Positions 52,141 to 61,022 of a DNA stretch of 64,000 nucleotides are shown in pieces (position 1 is the first letter of the stretch; each line of letters begins with the position of its first letter). The notes beneath the pieces are model-generated. The model was not told the origin of the DNA. It did no database searches and saw only the letters and a program-made list of their open reading frames with translations. This DNA is from Halarcobacter sp. (lineage in GTDB: Bacteria; Campylobacterota; Campylobacteria; Campylobacterales; Arcobacteraceae). The position numbers and the translations under genes were made by a program. The stretch covers positions 1,522,680-1,586,679 of the forward strand of contig NZ_OY781470.1 of assembly GCF_963676935.1 (NCBI RefSeq). Direction: 5' to 3'.

Positions 52141-53910
52141 TTAATGTTCACTAATTTCTTTTAAGTATTTAAGTATTGGAACAGTATCTATACTATCATG
52201 TTCTAAATTACAACTTAATATTTCTTTCCAGTATTTATTAGCAAAATACGGTTTTCCATGTGAACCTGTATATCTTGGTAATCTTAATAACTCTTCAACA
52301 GAATTATCTTGATGAGCAGGTTCAAAGGTAGTATTATGGACTCTTAAGATACCTACATTTAAGTCTGTATTGTCTGAATCTAATTTTATTTGTTCATAAA
52401 TAGTTTTTTGAATTCCTGATGTAAATATAGGATTAGAATATTGATCAACACCTTCTTGTACACTAGAGTCTGTATCACAAATAACATGATATTTAATATT
52501 AAATTTAGAAAAAACTTTTTGGTAAAATGGAATATTATTAACTGTTCCACAATTTACAATAAAAATATCTTTTTTACAATCTACTTCAGAAAAATAACCT
52601 CTTAGAATAATTTCTTCTGTAGGACCTTCAATTAAAATTACTTCATCAGCATAAAAAGATTCACAAATAAAAGGATTAAATCTTAAAACTTCATTCATTT
52701 CATCTTTTAGTTGTGATACTGAAATCTCTTTTACATCTGACAAATATTTATCATTAATTTGAAATAGTTTAGTACCTAATTCATTATTTATCATTCTTAT
52801 TAATGAAGATTTTGGTTTTGAAATATCTATCATTTGAGGGGAATGAGATGCACATAAAACTTGATATGGAAATTTATCTTCTGTAACTTTATAAATTAAA
52901 GTTCTTAGTTCTTTCATTAATCTTGGATGTAAAAATAGTTCAGGCTCCTCAAATAGAACTAGATAATCTTTTCTATTTTCTTCTCTTTTGAATTCTTCAG
53001 CGATATCTCTCATTAATAATAGTGTAAATATTGCAGTTCTTATAGCACCATGACCTACTTTATCATAACTATTAGGAACTGATGAATCTAGTTTTCCATC
53101 TTCTTTTAATTTATTAAAATGTATACTAAATTTTTTACCAAACTTACTTTCTGACCAAACTACTTTATCTTTTTCAGTTAATTCAATTTTAATATTCGGA
53201 AATAAATCTGCAAAATGTTCATTAACATCTTTTTTATATTTTTTTATTGCTTTTGGGTTATACAATTTATCTTGTAAATCTTTAATTGTTTGCTGTGCTT
53301 TTTTTAATTCTTCTCTTTCAGAATCCTTTAAACCTTTTGTTAATTTATCTGCAAGTATAGAATTTATTATATCTTCAACTTCTGTTTCAGAAGGCATTGC
53401 TTTAATAAAAATTGGTCGTGGCAATAATGATTGAAATACACCATCTAAACCTATTCCTCCATAATTTTTTTCTTTCCAATCATTTTCCTCTGGATATTCC
53501 CAATTTTCATTATCATTATTTAAAGTATAATTTTTTACATTCTCAATTTTACCTTGTAATGACAACTCATATATCCTTCTTATTTTAAGACAATTATTCT
53601 TTAGCCATTTATCTTTTAAAGATTTAGATTTTCCCGGAGCATTACTTTCAATTCTACTAAAATCAAGTTCATCAAGTTCAAACATAAAAACAAATTCAAT
53701 TTTAGTTCCTTCTAATTTTTTAAAAAAGTCATCAATGGTAGGTTTTTGGTTTGAAAAGAAAAATTCATAAGATTTTAAAAATGTTGACTTACCAACATTA
53801 TTTTGTCCAAATAAAAAAATTGTGTTTGTATTATTAAAATCAATTAAATTATTTTCTATTCCACCTGATATGCCTCTAAAGTTATTTACACCAAATTCTA
53901 ATATTTTCAT
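52141..53910 (-). CDS. OLD-family ATPase/TOPRIM endonuclease (class 1)
   Basis: A 589-aa protein. The N-terminal ABC/SMC-type ATPase has Walker A GQNNVGKS at 35-42, a coiled insertion around 190-225, Walker B in LVLFEEPELFLHP near 315-328 and a switch His in CASHSPQM. The C-terminal TOPRIM domain has the catalytic Glu in VILIEGPTEE near 425 and the metal Asp pair in HVICDTDSS near 480. Class 1 OLD nucleases act on DNA and include GajA of Gabija. Here the neighbour is a kinase-helicase rather than the UvrD-like GajB. It follows sbcC after 15 bases. Confidence 0.87.
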   Translation of the reverse strand: MKILEFGVNNFRGISGGIENNLIDFNNTNTIFLFGQNNVGKSTFLKSYEFFFSNQKPTIDDFFKKLEGTKIEFVFMFELDELDFSRIESNAPGKSKSLKDKWLKNNCLKIRRIYELSLQGKIENVKNYTLNNDNENWEYPEENDWKEKNYGGIGLDGVFQSLLPRPIFIKAMPSETEVEDIINSILADKLTKGLKDSEREELKKAQQTIKDLQDKLYNPKAIKKYKKDVNEHFADLFPNIKIELTEKDKVVWSESKFGKKFSIHFNKLKEDGKLDSSVPNSYDKVGHGAIRTAIFTLLLMRDIAEEFKREENRKDYLVLFEEPELFLHPRLMKELRTLIYKVTEDKFPYQVLCASHSPQMIDISKPKSSLIRMINNELGTKLFQINDKYLSDVKEISVSQLKDEMNEVLRFNPFICESFYADEVILIEGPTEEIILRGYFSEVDCKKDIFIVNCGTVNNIPFYQKVFSKFNIKYHVICDTDSSVQEGVDQYSNPIFTSGIQKTIYEQIKLDSDNTDLNVGILRVHNTTFEPAHQDNSVEELLRLPRYTGSHGKPYFANKYWKEILSCNLEHDSIDTVPILKYLKEISEH

Positions 53911-53925
53911 TTAAATCCTTATATT

Positions 53926-56900
53926 CTAATTTATATTCAACACACTCGTCCCATCACCTTTAGGCTCAACCTTTATCTGCAATGGAATTCTCTCTTTTAG
54001 TGCTTCCACATGGGAAATCACACCTACCATTTTTCCACTACTTTGTAGTTGATTTAGTGCATTTAGTGCTAGTTCTAAACTATCGCTATCTAGTGTTCCA
54101 AACCCCTCATCTAGGAAAAGTGAATCTATACTTATCTTTTGGCTTGCTAGGCTTGATAGTCCTAAGGCTAAAGATAGACTTACTATGAAGCTTTCTCCCC
54201 CTGAGAGTGTGTTTACACCTCTTACCACATCTCCTTGGAAGCCGTCAATTATCTCTATATCTAAGAGTTTGTTTGATTCTGTGTTTCTTTGGAGTTCATA
54301 TCTTGGGCTTAGTATTTCTAGGTGTTTGTTTGCTAGGTAGATTAGTTGGTCTAGGGTTATACCTTGGGCAAATTTGGCGAATTTATCCCCTTGGCTTGAG
54401 CCTATCATTTCATTTAGTTTTACCCATACTTGGAAGGCTTGTTTTTTCTTTTCAAGTTGTTTTATTTTGTCTTCTGATTTTTTTATATTTTGGGTATTTA
54501 TCTCTAACTCTTTTGAGATACTTCCTATGGTTTCTTGTAGTTGATCTATTGTGCTTTGTAGGTTTTGTAACTCTTTGTTTATATCATCTTTATTTTGATT
54601 TGTAGGGTTTATCTCTTTTTCTAAGAGTTTGTGTTCCTTTAGTTTTTTGTTTGTATCTGTTTTTAGAGTTTGTATTTGTGTGTATTTCTCTTCTATGGTT
54701 TTGCATAGATTTGTTAGGGTTTCAAACTCCTCTTTTGGTAAGTTTGCTTTTTCAAACTCGTCTTGTGAATTGAAGCCATACTCTACTAAAGCTTTTTCAA
54801 ACTTCTCTTTTATGATTACAAGGTTTTGTTTATCATCTTCTTGTTTTTTGTTTAGTTGAATTATCTGTTTTGATAGAGATTCATCTTTTGATTTTAGGCT
54901 TGAAAGATGGTTTTGTAAACTGTTATATTGTTTTGAAACAGTGTCTAAACTCTCTTGGATATTTTTCTCAAAAAAGTCTAAATCTTCTATGTCTAAGATA
55001 TTTTTGCTTTGGATTTGAAGCTTTGTTATCTCTTCTTTTAGTTTTGATTGTTCCTCTTTTAACTCTTTTATAGTGTTTATACTTGTATTTATCTGCTGTT
55101 GTTTTTGTAGCTCTTTATTTAAAGATGCTTGTAGAGACTCTTTTTTTACTTGTAAAGACTCTTTTTGCTCTCTTAAAGCAACATACTCTTTTAGCTCGTT
55201 TTCGCAAAATTGCATTTGCTCTTGTAGTGTGGCTTTTGAGTCTTCTTGTACTTTGAAATCGTTTGTTTTAAAAAACTCTTCTATTTGCTCTTTTGTAGTT
55301 TGTTGTTTTTGTATTTCTAGGTTTGAGCTTTCAAGTTTTGAGCTAAGTTTTGCTAGGTTTATTTGAGCGTTGTTTAGTTCACTGTTTTGCTCTTGTAGAT
55401 AACTTTCTTGCTCTTTTATTTTAGCTGTCGTTTTGTCTATGTCAATATTTAAAGAGTGGTTTATATATGGATGCTCTTTTGAGCCACATAAAAAGCACTC
55501 TTGCCCATCTTTTAGTTTAGCTCTATCTTGCTCGTAGTTTTTGATAAGAAGCTCTTTTTCTCTTGTTTGTTTTAGTGAGTTTAGAGTTTCGTTTATTTGG
55601 TTTATTAGTTTTGTTTTTTCTTGGTTTAGTTTTGTTTGTGATTCTATTTGAACGTTGTATTCTTTTATCTTGTTTTGTTCTTGTGTGATTTGCTCTTGTA
55701 GTGTTTCATAATCACTTAGGGCTTTTAGAAGTACCTCTATCTCTTTTAATTTGGCTCTTGTGTTTTGCTCTTTTTGGTTTATATCTTTTGTTTTGGTTTC
55801 TAGTGCTTTGTATTGTTCTATTAGAGTTTCTAACTGCTCTTTTTTTGTGTCTAGATTTGATGAGAAGTTTTTGTATAGATTGTCTATTTGTGATTCGTCA
55901 TTTAAAAGTGTTTCAAAAGCTATCTCAAAATGCTTTGCTAACTCTTGTAGGTGTTGTGAGATTTTTTTGCTTTTTTCTATGAAAAGTTGGTTTTTACCAT
56001 CACTTTGTGTTTTTATAGTTCTTAGTTCTTTTAGTTTTTTATAGTTTTCATTGTATGTTGTTTGCTCTTTTTCAAGGCTTTGTTTTGAGAGTTTGAACTC
56101 TTGCTCTTTTGTTTGGATTTGTTCTTTTAACTCTTTGTCTTCTTTTTGCAAAGATTCTAAGCTTTGTTTATCATTTGTGATTGTATTTATTAGTTGGTTT
56201 TTCTCTTGGTTTAGTGCTTGTATTCTTATGGCTTTGTTTGCTAATTCAAGCTTTGTAAATTGCTCTTTATTGTTCTCTTTTTCTTTGCTTATTTGCTCGA
56301 ACTCTTGGTTGTATTTTAGACTATCAACTTCTAGTTTATCAAGTGTTTCTAGATAATTTGATAGTTTTTTTAGTTCGGTTTCTTTTTTATCTAGTTCTTG
56401 TTTTTCTTTTTTGTTTGTTTCTAGTTGTTTTGTTTTTTCTTCTACTATGTTTGGCTCTAGTAATTCTATACTTCCTAATGCTATCTCATCTGCTTCTATC
56501 TCTTTTTTCTTGTGTGAGTATGTTTCATAGATACTTTGTGAGATCTGTTTGTAGATATATGTTCCAGTGATTTTTTCTAAAAGATTTGAACGTTCGTTTT
56601 CTTTAGCTTTTAAAAAGGCATCAAAACTTCCTTGGGCTAACATCATAGATTGAACAAATCTATCAAAATCAAGCCCTGAGATTTCTTCTACTACCTTTGG
56701 TACTTTTGAAAGGTACGATTCTAGTATTTTATTTGTGTCTAGTTCAACTATCTCCATCTTTGCAGATTGGAAATTTCCATTTGGATTTTTTCTTGCTCTT
56801 TTTTGCGCCCAAGAACTTCTATAGACTTTGCCTTTGATTTCAAACTCCACTTCACATAAACACTCGCCTGTGTGTCTGCTCATCAGGTCATTTGGGTTTG

Positions 56901-57081
56901 TTAGTCTGGCTGTTCTTCCATATAAAGCACAAGTGATTACATCTAGGATTGTACTTTTCCCTGCTCCAGTTGGTCCTGTTATGGCAAAAAGAGATTCATC
57001 TTTTAGAAACTCTTGAAAGTCTATTTCAAACTCACCTTTTAGGGAGTTTATATTTTGTAGTCTTACTTTTAGTATCTTCAT
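53926..57081 (-). CDS. sbcC: Exonuclease subunit SbcC
   Basis: A 1051-aa SMC-like ATPase of the Mre11-Rad50 type. Walker A ITGPTGAGKST is at about 33-43. Two very long coiled coils (about 180-500 and 550-880) meet at a zinc hook, ECFLCGSKEHP near 525-535. The C-terminal half has the signature NTLSGGESFIVSLSLAL and Walker B SLFLDEGFGTLD. With SbcD it opens hairpins and trims protein-blocked DNA ends. Its stop-poor opposite strand gives many false frames. Its start overlaps the sbcD stop by one base. Confidence 0.95.
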   Translation of the reverse strand: MKILKVRLQNINSLKGEFEIDFQEFLKDESLFAITGPTGAGKSTILDVITCALYGRTARLTNPNDLMSRHTGECLCEVEFEIKGKVYRSSWAQKRARKNPNGNFQSAKMEIVELDTNKILESYLSKVPKVVEEISGLDFDRFVQSMMLAQGSFDAFLKAKENERSNLLEKITGTYIYKQISQSIYETYSHKKKEIEADEIALGSIELLEPNIVEEKTKQLETNKKEKQELDKKETELKKLSNYLETLDKLEVDSLKYNQEFEQISKEKENNKEQFTKLELANKAIRIQALNQEKNQLINTITNDKQSLESLQKEDKELKEQIQTKEQEFKLSKQSLEKEQTTYNENYKKLKELRTIKTQSDGKNQLFIEKSKKISQHLQELAKHFEIAFETLLNDESQIDNLYKNFSSNLDTKKEQLETLIEQYKALETKTKDINQKEQNTRAKLKEIEVLLKALSDYETLQEQITQEQNKIKEYNVQIESQTKLNQEKTKLINQINETLNSLKQTREKELLIKNYEQDRAKLKDGQECFLCGSKEHPYINHSLNIDIDKTTAKIKEQESYLQEQNSELNNAQINLAKLSSKLESSNLEIQKQQTTKEQIEEFFKTNDFKVQEDSKATLQEQMQFCENELKEYVALREQKESLQVKKESLQASLNKELQKQQQINTSINTIKELKEEQSKLKEEITKLQIQSKNILDIEDLDFFEKNIQESLDTVSKQYNSLQNHLSSLKSKDESLSKQIIQLNKKQEDDKQNLVIIKEKFEKALVEYGFNSQDEFEKANLPKEEFETLTNLCKTIEEKYTQIQTLKTDTNKKLKEHKLLEKEINPTNQNKDDINKELQNLQSTIDQLQETIGSISKELEINTQNIKKSEDKIKQLEKKKQAFQVWVKLNEMIGSSQGDKFAKFAQGITLDQLIYLANKHLEILSPRYELQRNTESNKLLDIEIIDGFQGDVVRGVNTLSGGESFIVSLSLALGLSSLASQKISIDSLFLDEGFGTLDSDSLELALNALNQLQSSGKMVGVISHVEALKERIPLQIKVEPKGDGTSVLNIN

Positions 57082-58271
57082 TAGATTTGTTCCTCTTGAT
57101 GAAGATTTGAGACTACTTCTTTAAAAGTTTGAGATAACTGTTCTTTAAACTCTTTATTTTCTATCTCTTCTAACTCTAATCTTTTTTCAAAGACCTCTTG
57201 CACACTTAGTTCATCTAGGCTTATAGCTTTTAACTCTTTTGCTCTTAATTGCTTTTCGCTTTTTTCTATTTTAACAGCTAGGATTGTTAGCTCTAGTTTT
57301 GTGGCTAACTCTCTTATCTTAGTATTTGCAAACATTGGGTTGTCATCTTTTATATGAACTTCTATCCATGTTGTTTTATCTTCGATAGCTTTTAGCTCTT
57401 TTTTTATAGTTTCCAAATCACCTTTGATAACTTGAAGCTTTCTTTTTAAAGGGATTTCTAATTCTTCTACTTCTACATTTTTCCCTATAGTTACTAGATT
57501 TACCTTTTGAGTGTTTTTTGATTCAGAAAAACTAAGTGGTATTGGAGAGCCAGAATATCTTACATGTTCATTTCCTACAGTTTGATTGATATGTAAGTGT
57601 CCTAAAGCTACATAGTCAAACATACTAGCTAAATAATCCCCACCAATATCAAGTGTTCCACCTATATAAATATCTCTTTCACTTTCACTACTTCTACTAC
57701 CAACTGTAGTCAAGTGTCCCATAGCTATAATAGGTGTATTTGAGTCTAATTCTTTTGCTTTGTTGTAGGCTTTTTCATAGTAAGCTTTGATACCATTGTT
57801 TGCTAATTTTTCTTTGTCACTTACTGTCTCACCGCCAAGTGATTGTCTTATGACGCTATCTCTTAAAAATGGTACTGCACAAACTACCGCTTTAGTAGTA
57901 TCGCCCTCTTTTATAGGGATGATTATGTTTTCATTTTCATCACCATTTACTATTACATGTACATTTAGTGCTTCAAGTAGTTGCTTTGGTGCTTTTAAAG
58001 TTGAGACAGAGTCATGATTTCCAGCAGTGATGATTGTAGTATTTAAACTATTTACTTGTGATAGTTGTTTTAAAAAGTTGTAGTAAAGTTCAAGTGCATA
58101 GTTTGGTGGTGTTCCTGTATCAAAAATATCTCCTGATACAAGTAATACATCTATATTATTTTCTTTTATTGTATTTAAAAGCCAAGATAAAAAAGCTTGA
58201 TGCTCTTCAATTCTGCTTTTTCCCATGAAGTTTTGACCTAAGTGCCAGTCAGAAGTGTGTAATAATTTCAA
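57081..58271 (-). CDS. sbcD: Exonuclease subunit SbcD (Mre11-like)
   Basis: A 396-aa metallophosphoesterase nuclease. Motifs in order: LLHTSDWHLGQNF, VSGDIFDTGTPPN, TAGNHDS, MGHLTTVG and LGHLHINQTVG, giving all metal ligands of Mre11-type nucleases. The C-terminal 150 residues form the capping and SbcC-binding region. It is the first gene of the long leftward string sbcD-sbcC-OLD-kinase/helicase-PLD-DUF2779-NERD. Confidence 0.95.
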   Translation of the reverse strand: MKLLHTSDWHLGQNFMGKSRIEEHQAFLSWLLNTIKENNIDVLLVSGDIFDTGTPPNYALELYYNFLKQLSQVNSLNTTIITAGNHDSVSTLKAPKQLLEALNVHVIVNGDENENIIIPIKEGDTTKAVVCAVPFLRDSVIRQSLGGETVSDKEKLANNGIKAYYEKAYNKAKELDSNTPIIAMGHLTTVGSRSSESERDIYIGGTLDIGGDYLASMFDYVALGHLHINQTVGNEHVRYSGSPIPLSFSESKNTQKVNLVTIGKNVEVEELEIPLKRKLQVIKGDLETIKKELKAIEDKTTWIEVHIKDDNPMFANTKIRELATKLELTILAVKIEKSEKQLRAKELKAISLDELSVQEVFEKRLELEEIENKEFKEQLSQTFKEVVSNLHQEEQI

Positions 58272-58488
58272 AATAACCCAACCAAATATATTTTAACAAC
58301 TATTATATAAAGAATATCATTAAATAGTATAAGAGAAAGTTATAAAAAATAATAATTTTATTAAATACGTCACAGTTTATGTCACAAAATCCATTTTTAC
58401 AAAAATAAATAAAATCTTTCATCAAAGTTTATTAAACAATTTAGTAAGATAAATCTTTTAATTTTAATATATATAAAGGGTTTTAAAA

Positions 58489-59109
58489 TTGGCTAATAAA
58501 AATAAACATATTAAAAAACTATCAAACTATGCACTTGTCGGTGGATTAGGTGCTTTTTTAATCACAGGTCTTACAGGTTGTGACAACAAAGGTGTATCTG
58601 GTCAAAATCAAGGGCAAGGTGGTTCTGTTTCTGATGCGACTCAAAAACAAAATGCTTTTGTGATTATTGAAAAAGCACCAGATGGCACTTATTCTATTGC
58701 AGATGAATTTCCTGCATCTAAAACAACAATTGTTTTAAGAAATCCTGATGGAACAGAAAGAATACTTTCTCAAGAAGAAATAGATGCTTTAGTAAAAGAG
58801 GAAGCTGCAAAAATAGATGCAGGAACTTCAGGTCTTACAAATCCACAAATGAGTGAAGGAATGGGTCTTGGTGGAGTTCTTTTATCTTCTATTGCTGGTG
58901 CTATGCTTGGTTCTTGGATTGGTAATAAACTATTTGGTAATCAAAACTATCAAAATCAAAGAAAAGCACAATATAAATCACCACAAACTTATAGTAAATC
59001 TCAAAGTTCATTTAAAAAAGCAGCTACAACATCTAGTAGCACAAAAAAAAGTGGATTTTTTGGAAGTAGATCAGGTAGTTCAAAATCTGGTTCTTTCTTT
59101 GGTGGGTGA
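58489..59109 (+). CDS. UPF0323-family lipoprotein
   Basis: A 206-aa exported lipoprotein. A lipobox is at about residues 28-31 (LTGC), after a basic start and hydrophobic run. The middle has a FVIIEKAPDGTYSIADEFP block and a glycine-rich hydrophobic segment GGVLLSSIAGAMLGSWIGN; the C-terminus is a Ser/Lys/Gly-rich tail ending in FFGG. This matches the UPF0323 family found mostly in Campylobacterota. The start is TTG at 58489 with AAAGGG eight bases ahead. The GspS-like gene begins three bases after its stop. The function is unknown. Confidence 0.85.
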   Translation: MANKNKHIKKLSNYALVGGLGAFLITGLTGCDNKGVSGQNQGQGGSVSDATQKQNAFVIIEKAPDGTYSIADEFPASKTTIVLRNPDGTERILSQEEIDALVKEEAAKIDAGTSGLTNPQMSEGMGLGGVLLSSIAGAMLGSWIGNKLFGNQNYQNQRKAQYKSPQTYSKSQSSFKKAATTSSSTKKSGFFGSRSGSSKSGSFFGG

Positions 59110-59112
59110 TAA

Positions 59113-60291
59113 ATGAAACTAGAAAAACTACAACCACTAACTGATGAATATTTAGAATCAATAGGTTTTGTCTGGCATACAGATGAGGACAATTCTTCAT
59201 ATGTTGTTGATGAAATTGTACAAATCAGTGAAGAGGAAGCAAACACCTATTATGAAGCTGTAAATGAGCTATATGATATGTTTTGTGAAGCTGGTGAATA
59301 TGTAATTGAAAACAATCTATTTCATGATATAAATATACCTTTTAACCTTGTAGAAGTTATAAAAGAATCTTGGGAAAATGATGTTCATTGGCATCTTTAT
59401 TCTAGATTTGATTTAGCTGGTGGAATTGATGGAAAACCTATCAAACTTATTGAGTTTAATGCAGATACTCCAACCTCACTTTTTGAAACAGCTATTATTC
59501 AATGGGCTATGTTAAAAGCAAACAATTATGAAGAAGCTAGTCAATTCAACAATCTATATGAGGGACTAAAAGACAACTTCAAAAGAATCATCACTTTAGA
59601 TACAGAGATAAAAAAATTTGAAGAGTATTACTCAAAACTAAATTGGAAGATTTTATTCTCTTCTATTTCTAGTTCTAGTGAAGATATAAATACAACTAAA
59701 CTTCTTCAACATATAGCATCTGAAGCTGGATTTAATACAGACTTTGAATATATTGAAAATGTACAATTTAGTGATGAAGGTATTTTCAAAGATGAAGAAA
59801 GCTTTGAATTTTGGTTTAAACTTATCCCTTGGGAAGATATAGCTATAGATGAAAATGAACTTGCACTACTTTTAACAGAAATTGTAAAAGAGAAAAAAGC
59901 AATCATTTTTAACCCTGCATATACTTTGATGTTCCAATCAAAAGGTTTTATGAAAATCTTATGGGATTTATACCCAAATCATCCCCTACTTTTAGAAACT
60001 TCATTTGAGCCTTTAGAGGGTAAAAAGCAAGTTGAAAAAAGATGTTTTGGACGAGAGGGTGCAAATACTAAAATCATAAATGCAGATGGTTCTATTGATG
60101 TTGAGACACAAGGTGTTTATGAAGGTCATAAAGCTATTTATCAAGAGTATGTAGAACTTCCAACAGATAGTGAAGGAAACTCTTATCAAGCAGGTGTTTT
60201 TTATGCCTATGAAGCTTGTGGTTTAGGCTTTAGAAGAGGTGGAAAAATCCTTAACAATATGTCAAAATTTGTAGGACATATTATAAAATAA
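59113..60291 (+). CDS. Glutathionylspermidine-synthase-like ATP-grasp protein
   Basis: A 392-aa protein of the GspS C-terminal (synthetase) family, without the amidase domain. ATP-grasp features are LYSRFDLAGGIDGKPIKLIEFNAD in the substrate region, IIFNPAYTLMFQSKG, KRCFGREGANTKII and the acidic GVFYAYEACGLGFRRGG at the end. It may ligate a peptide or amino acid to an amine; spermidine is only the family namesake. It pairs with the preceding lipoprotein, as the E. coli ygiB/ygiC-type pair does. Confidence 0.85.
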   Translation: MKLEKLQPLTDEYLESIGFVWHTDEDNSSYVVDEIVQISEEEANTYYEAVNELYDMFCEAGEYVIENNLFHDINIPFNLVEVIKESWENDVHWHLYSRFDLAGGIDGKPIKLIEFNADTPTSLFETAIIQWAMLKANNYEEASQFNNLYEGLKDNFKRIITLDTEIKKFEEYYSKLNWKILFSSISSSSEDINTTKLLQHIASEAGFNTDFEYIENVQFSDEGIFKDEESFEFWFKLIPWEDIAIDENELALLLTEIVKEKKAIIFNPAYTLMFQSKGFMKILWDLYPNHPLLLETSFEPLEGKKQVEKRCFGREGANTKIINADGSIDVETQGVYEGHKAIYQEYVELPTDSEGNSYQAGVFYAYEACGLGFRRGGKILNNMSKFVGHIIK

Positions 60292-60368
60292 AATATTCTT
60301 TTAATTTTGATGCAAAATCATAATTTTGTAGTATACTTCGCCGTTTTATTTTACTACAAGATTATGAG

Positions 60369-61022
60369 ATGGCACACAGACATTATTTACCAATATTTAA
60401 AGAGATAAAAACAAGTAACTTTTTGAAGTTACAGTCAATCGCACTTTTTATTACAACATATATTGATTGGACTTTGATCCCTTTTGTTACAAAACTTGAA
60501 GGTACTTATTTACCTGTATTTATGATTAGTTTTTTTATGTTAGTTGGGGCTTTAGATGGATTTATACAACCACTTTTTAAAAATATAAAAATATATAACA
60601 TCTATTTATTTACAATTTTATTGGATATCATTCAAATAGGAAGCTACTTTTTCTTTTCATATTCTATTTTATTTTTTACTTACCTAATACTAGTTATATT
60701 TACAATTCAAGCTATAACCTTTGAGATTGCAAGAGTTCATACAGTTGATTTTATGCAAGATGAAAAAATAGAGTTAAAAGATTATTTAATGTTGCGTTCT
60801 TTTATGATATCTTTAGCAATAGTAACAGGAAGTTTAAGTGCTATGCTCTTTGACTATTTTACAAAAGAGTTAAAATATCTTTTGATTTATTTAGCTATGT
60901 TGGGGATTGTTGGAATTTTATTCCAATTTAGACTTTTTGAGAAGTTTAAAAGAAGAGTGATTTTCAATGAGATTGAAATAGATAAAGACAAAACAGAACT
61001 ATTTGAAAAATTTAAGGTTTAA
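60369..61022 (+). CDS. Polytopic membrane protein of unknown family (half-MFS-like)
   Basis: A 217-aa protein with about six hydrophobic helices between residues 22 and 195 and a charged C-terminal tail. A central acidic/basic loop, FEIARVHTVDFMQDEKIELKDY, lies between helices four and five, as in the cytoplasmic loops of major-facilitator transporters, but only half a transporter is present. I do not recognise a family. It overlaps the convergent lpxK gene by 11 bases and follows the GspS-like gene after 77 bp, possibly in the same transcript. Confidence 0.6.
   Translation: MAHRHYLPIFKEIKTSNFLKLQSIALFITTYIDWTLIPFVTKLEGTYLPVFMISFFMLVGALDGFIQPLFKNIKIYNIYLFTILLDIIQIGSYFFFSYSILFFTYLILVIFTIQAITFEIARVHTVDFMQDEKIELKDYLMLRSFMISLAIVTGSLSAMLFDYFTKELKYLLIYLAMLGIVGILFQFRLFEKFKRRVIFNEIEIDKDKTELFEKFKV

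Noticed and set aside
52141-53910. Gabija system (GajAB).
   Set aside because: OLD/TOPRIM is present but no UvrD-type GajB; the neighbouring helicase is UPF1-like and fused to a kinase.
53982-56570. A series of rightward open frames (60-130 codons) opposite sbcC.
   Set aside because: They are antisense to a complete, motif-confirmed sbcC. They lack ribosome sites and read as Leu/Phe/Cys-rich nonsense that comes from the Glu/Lys/Gln-rich coiled-coil codons.
60369-61022. Truncated MFS transporter pseudogene.
   Set aside because: The frame has a clean start, a natural charged C-terminal tail and no second-half remnant downstream, so it is treated as an intact gene of unknown family.
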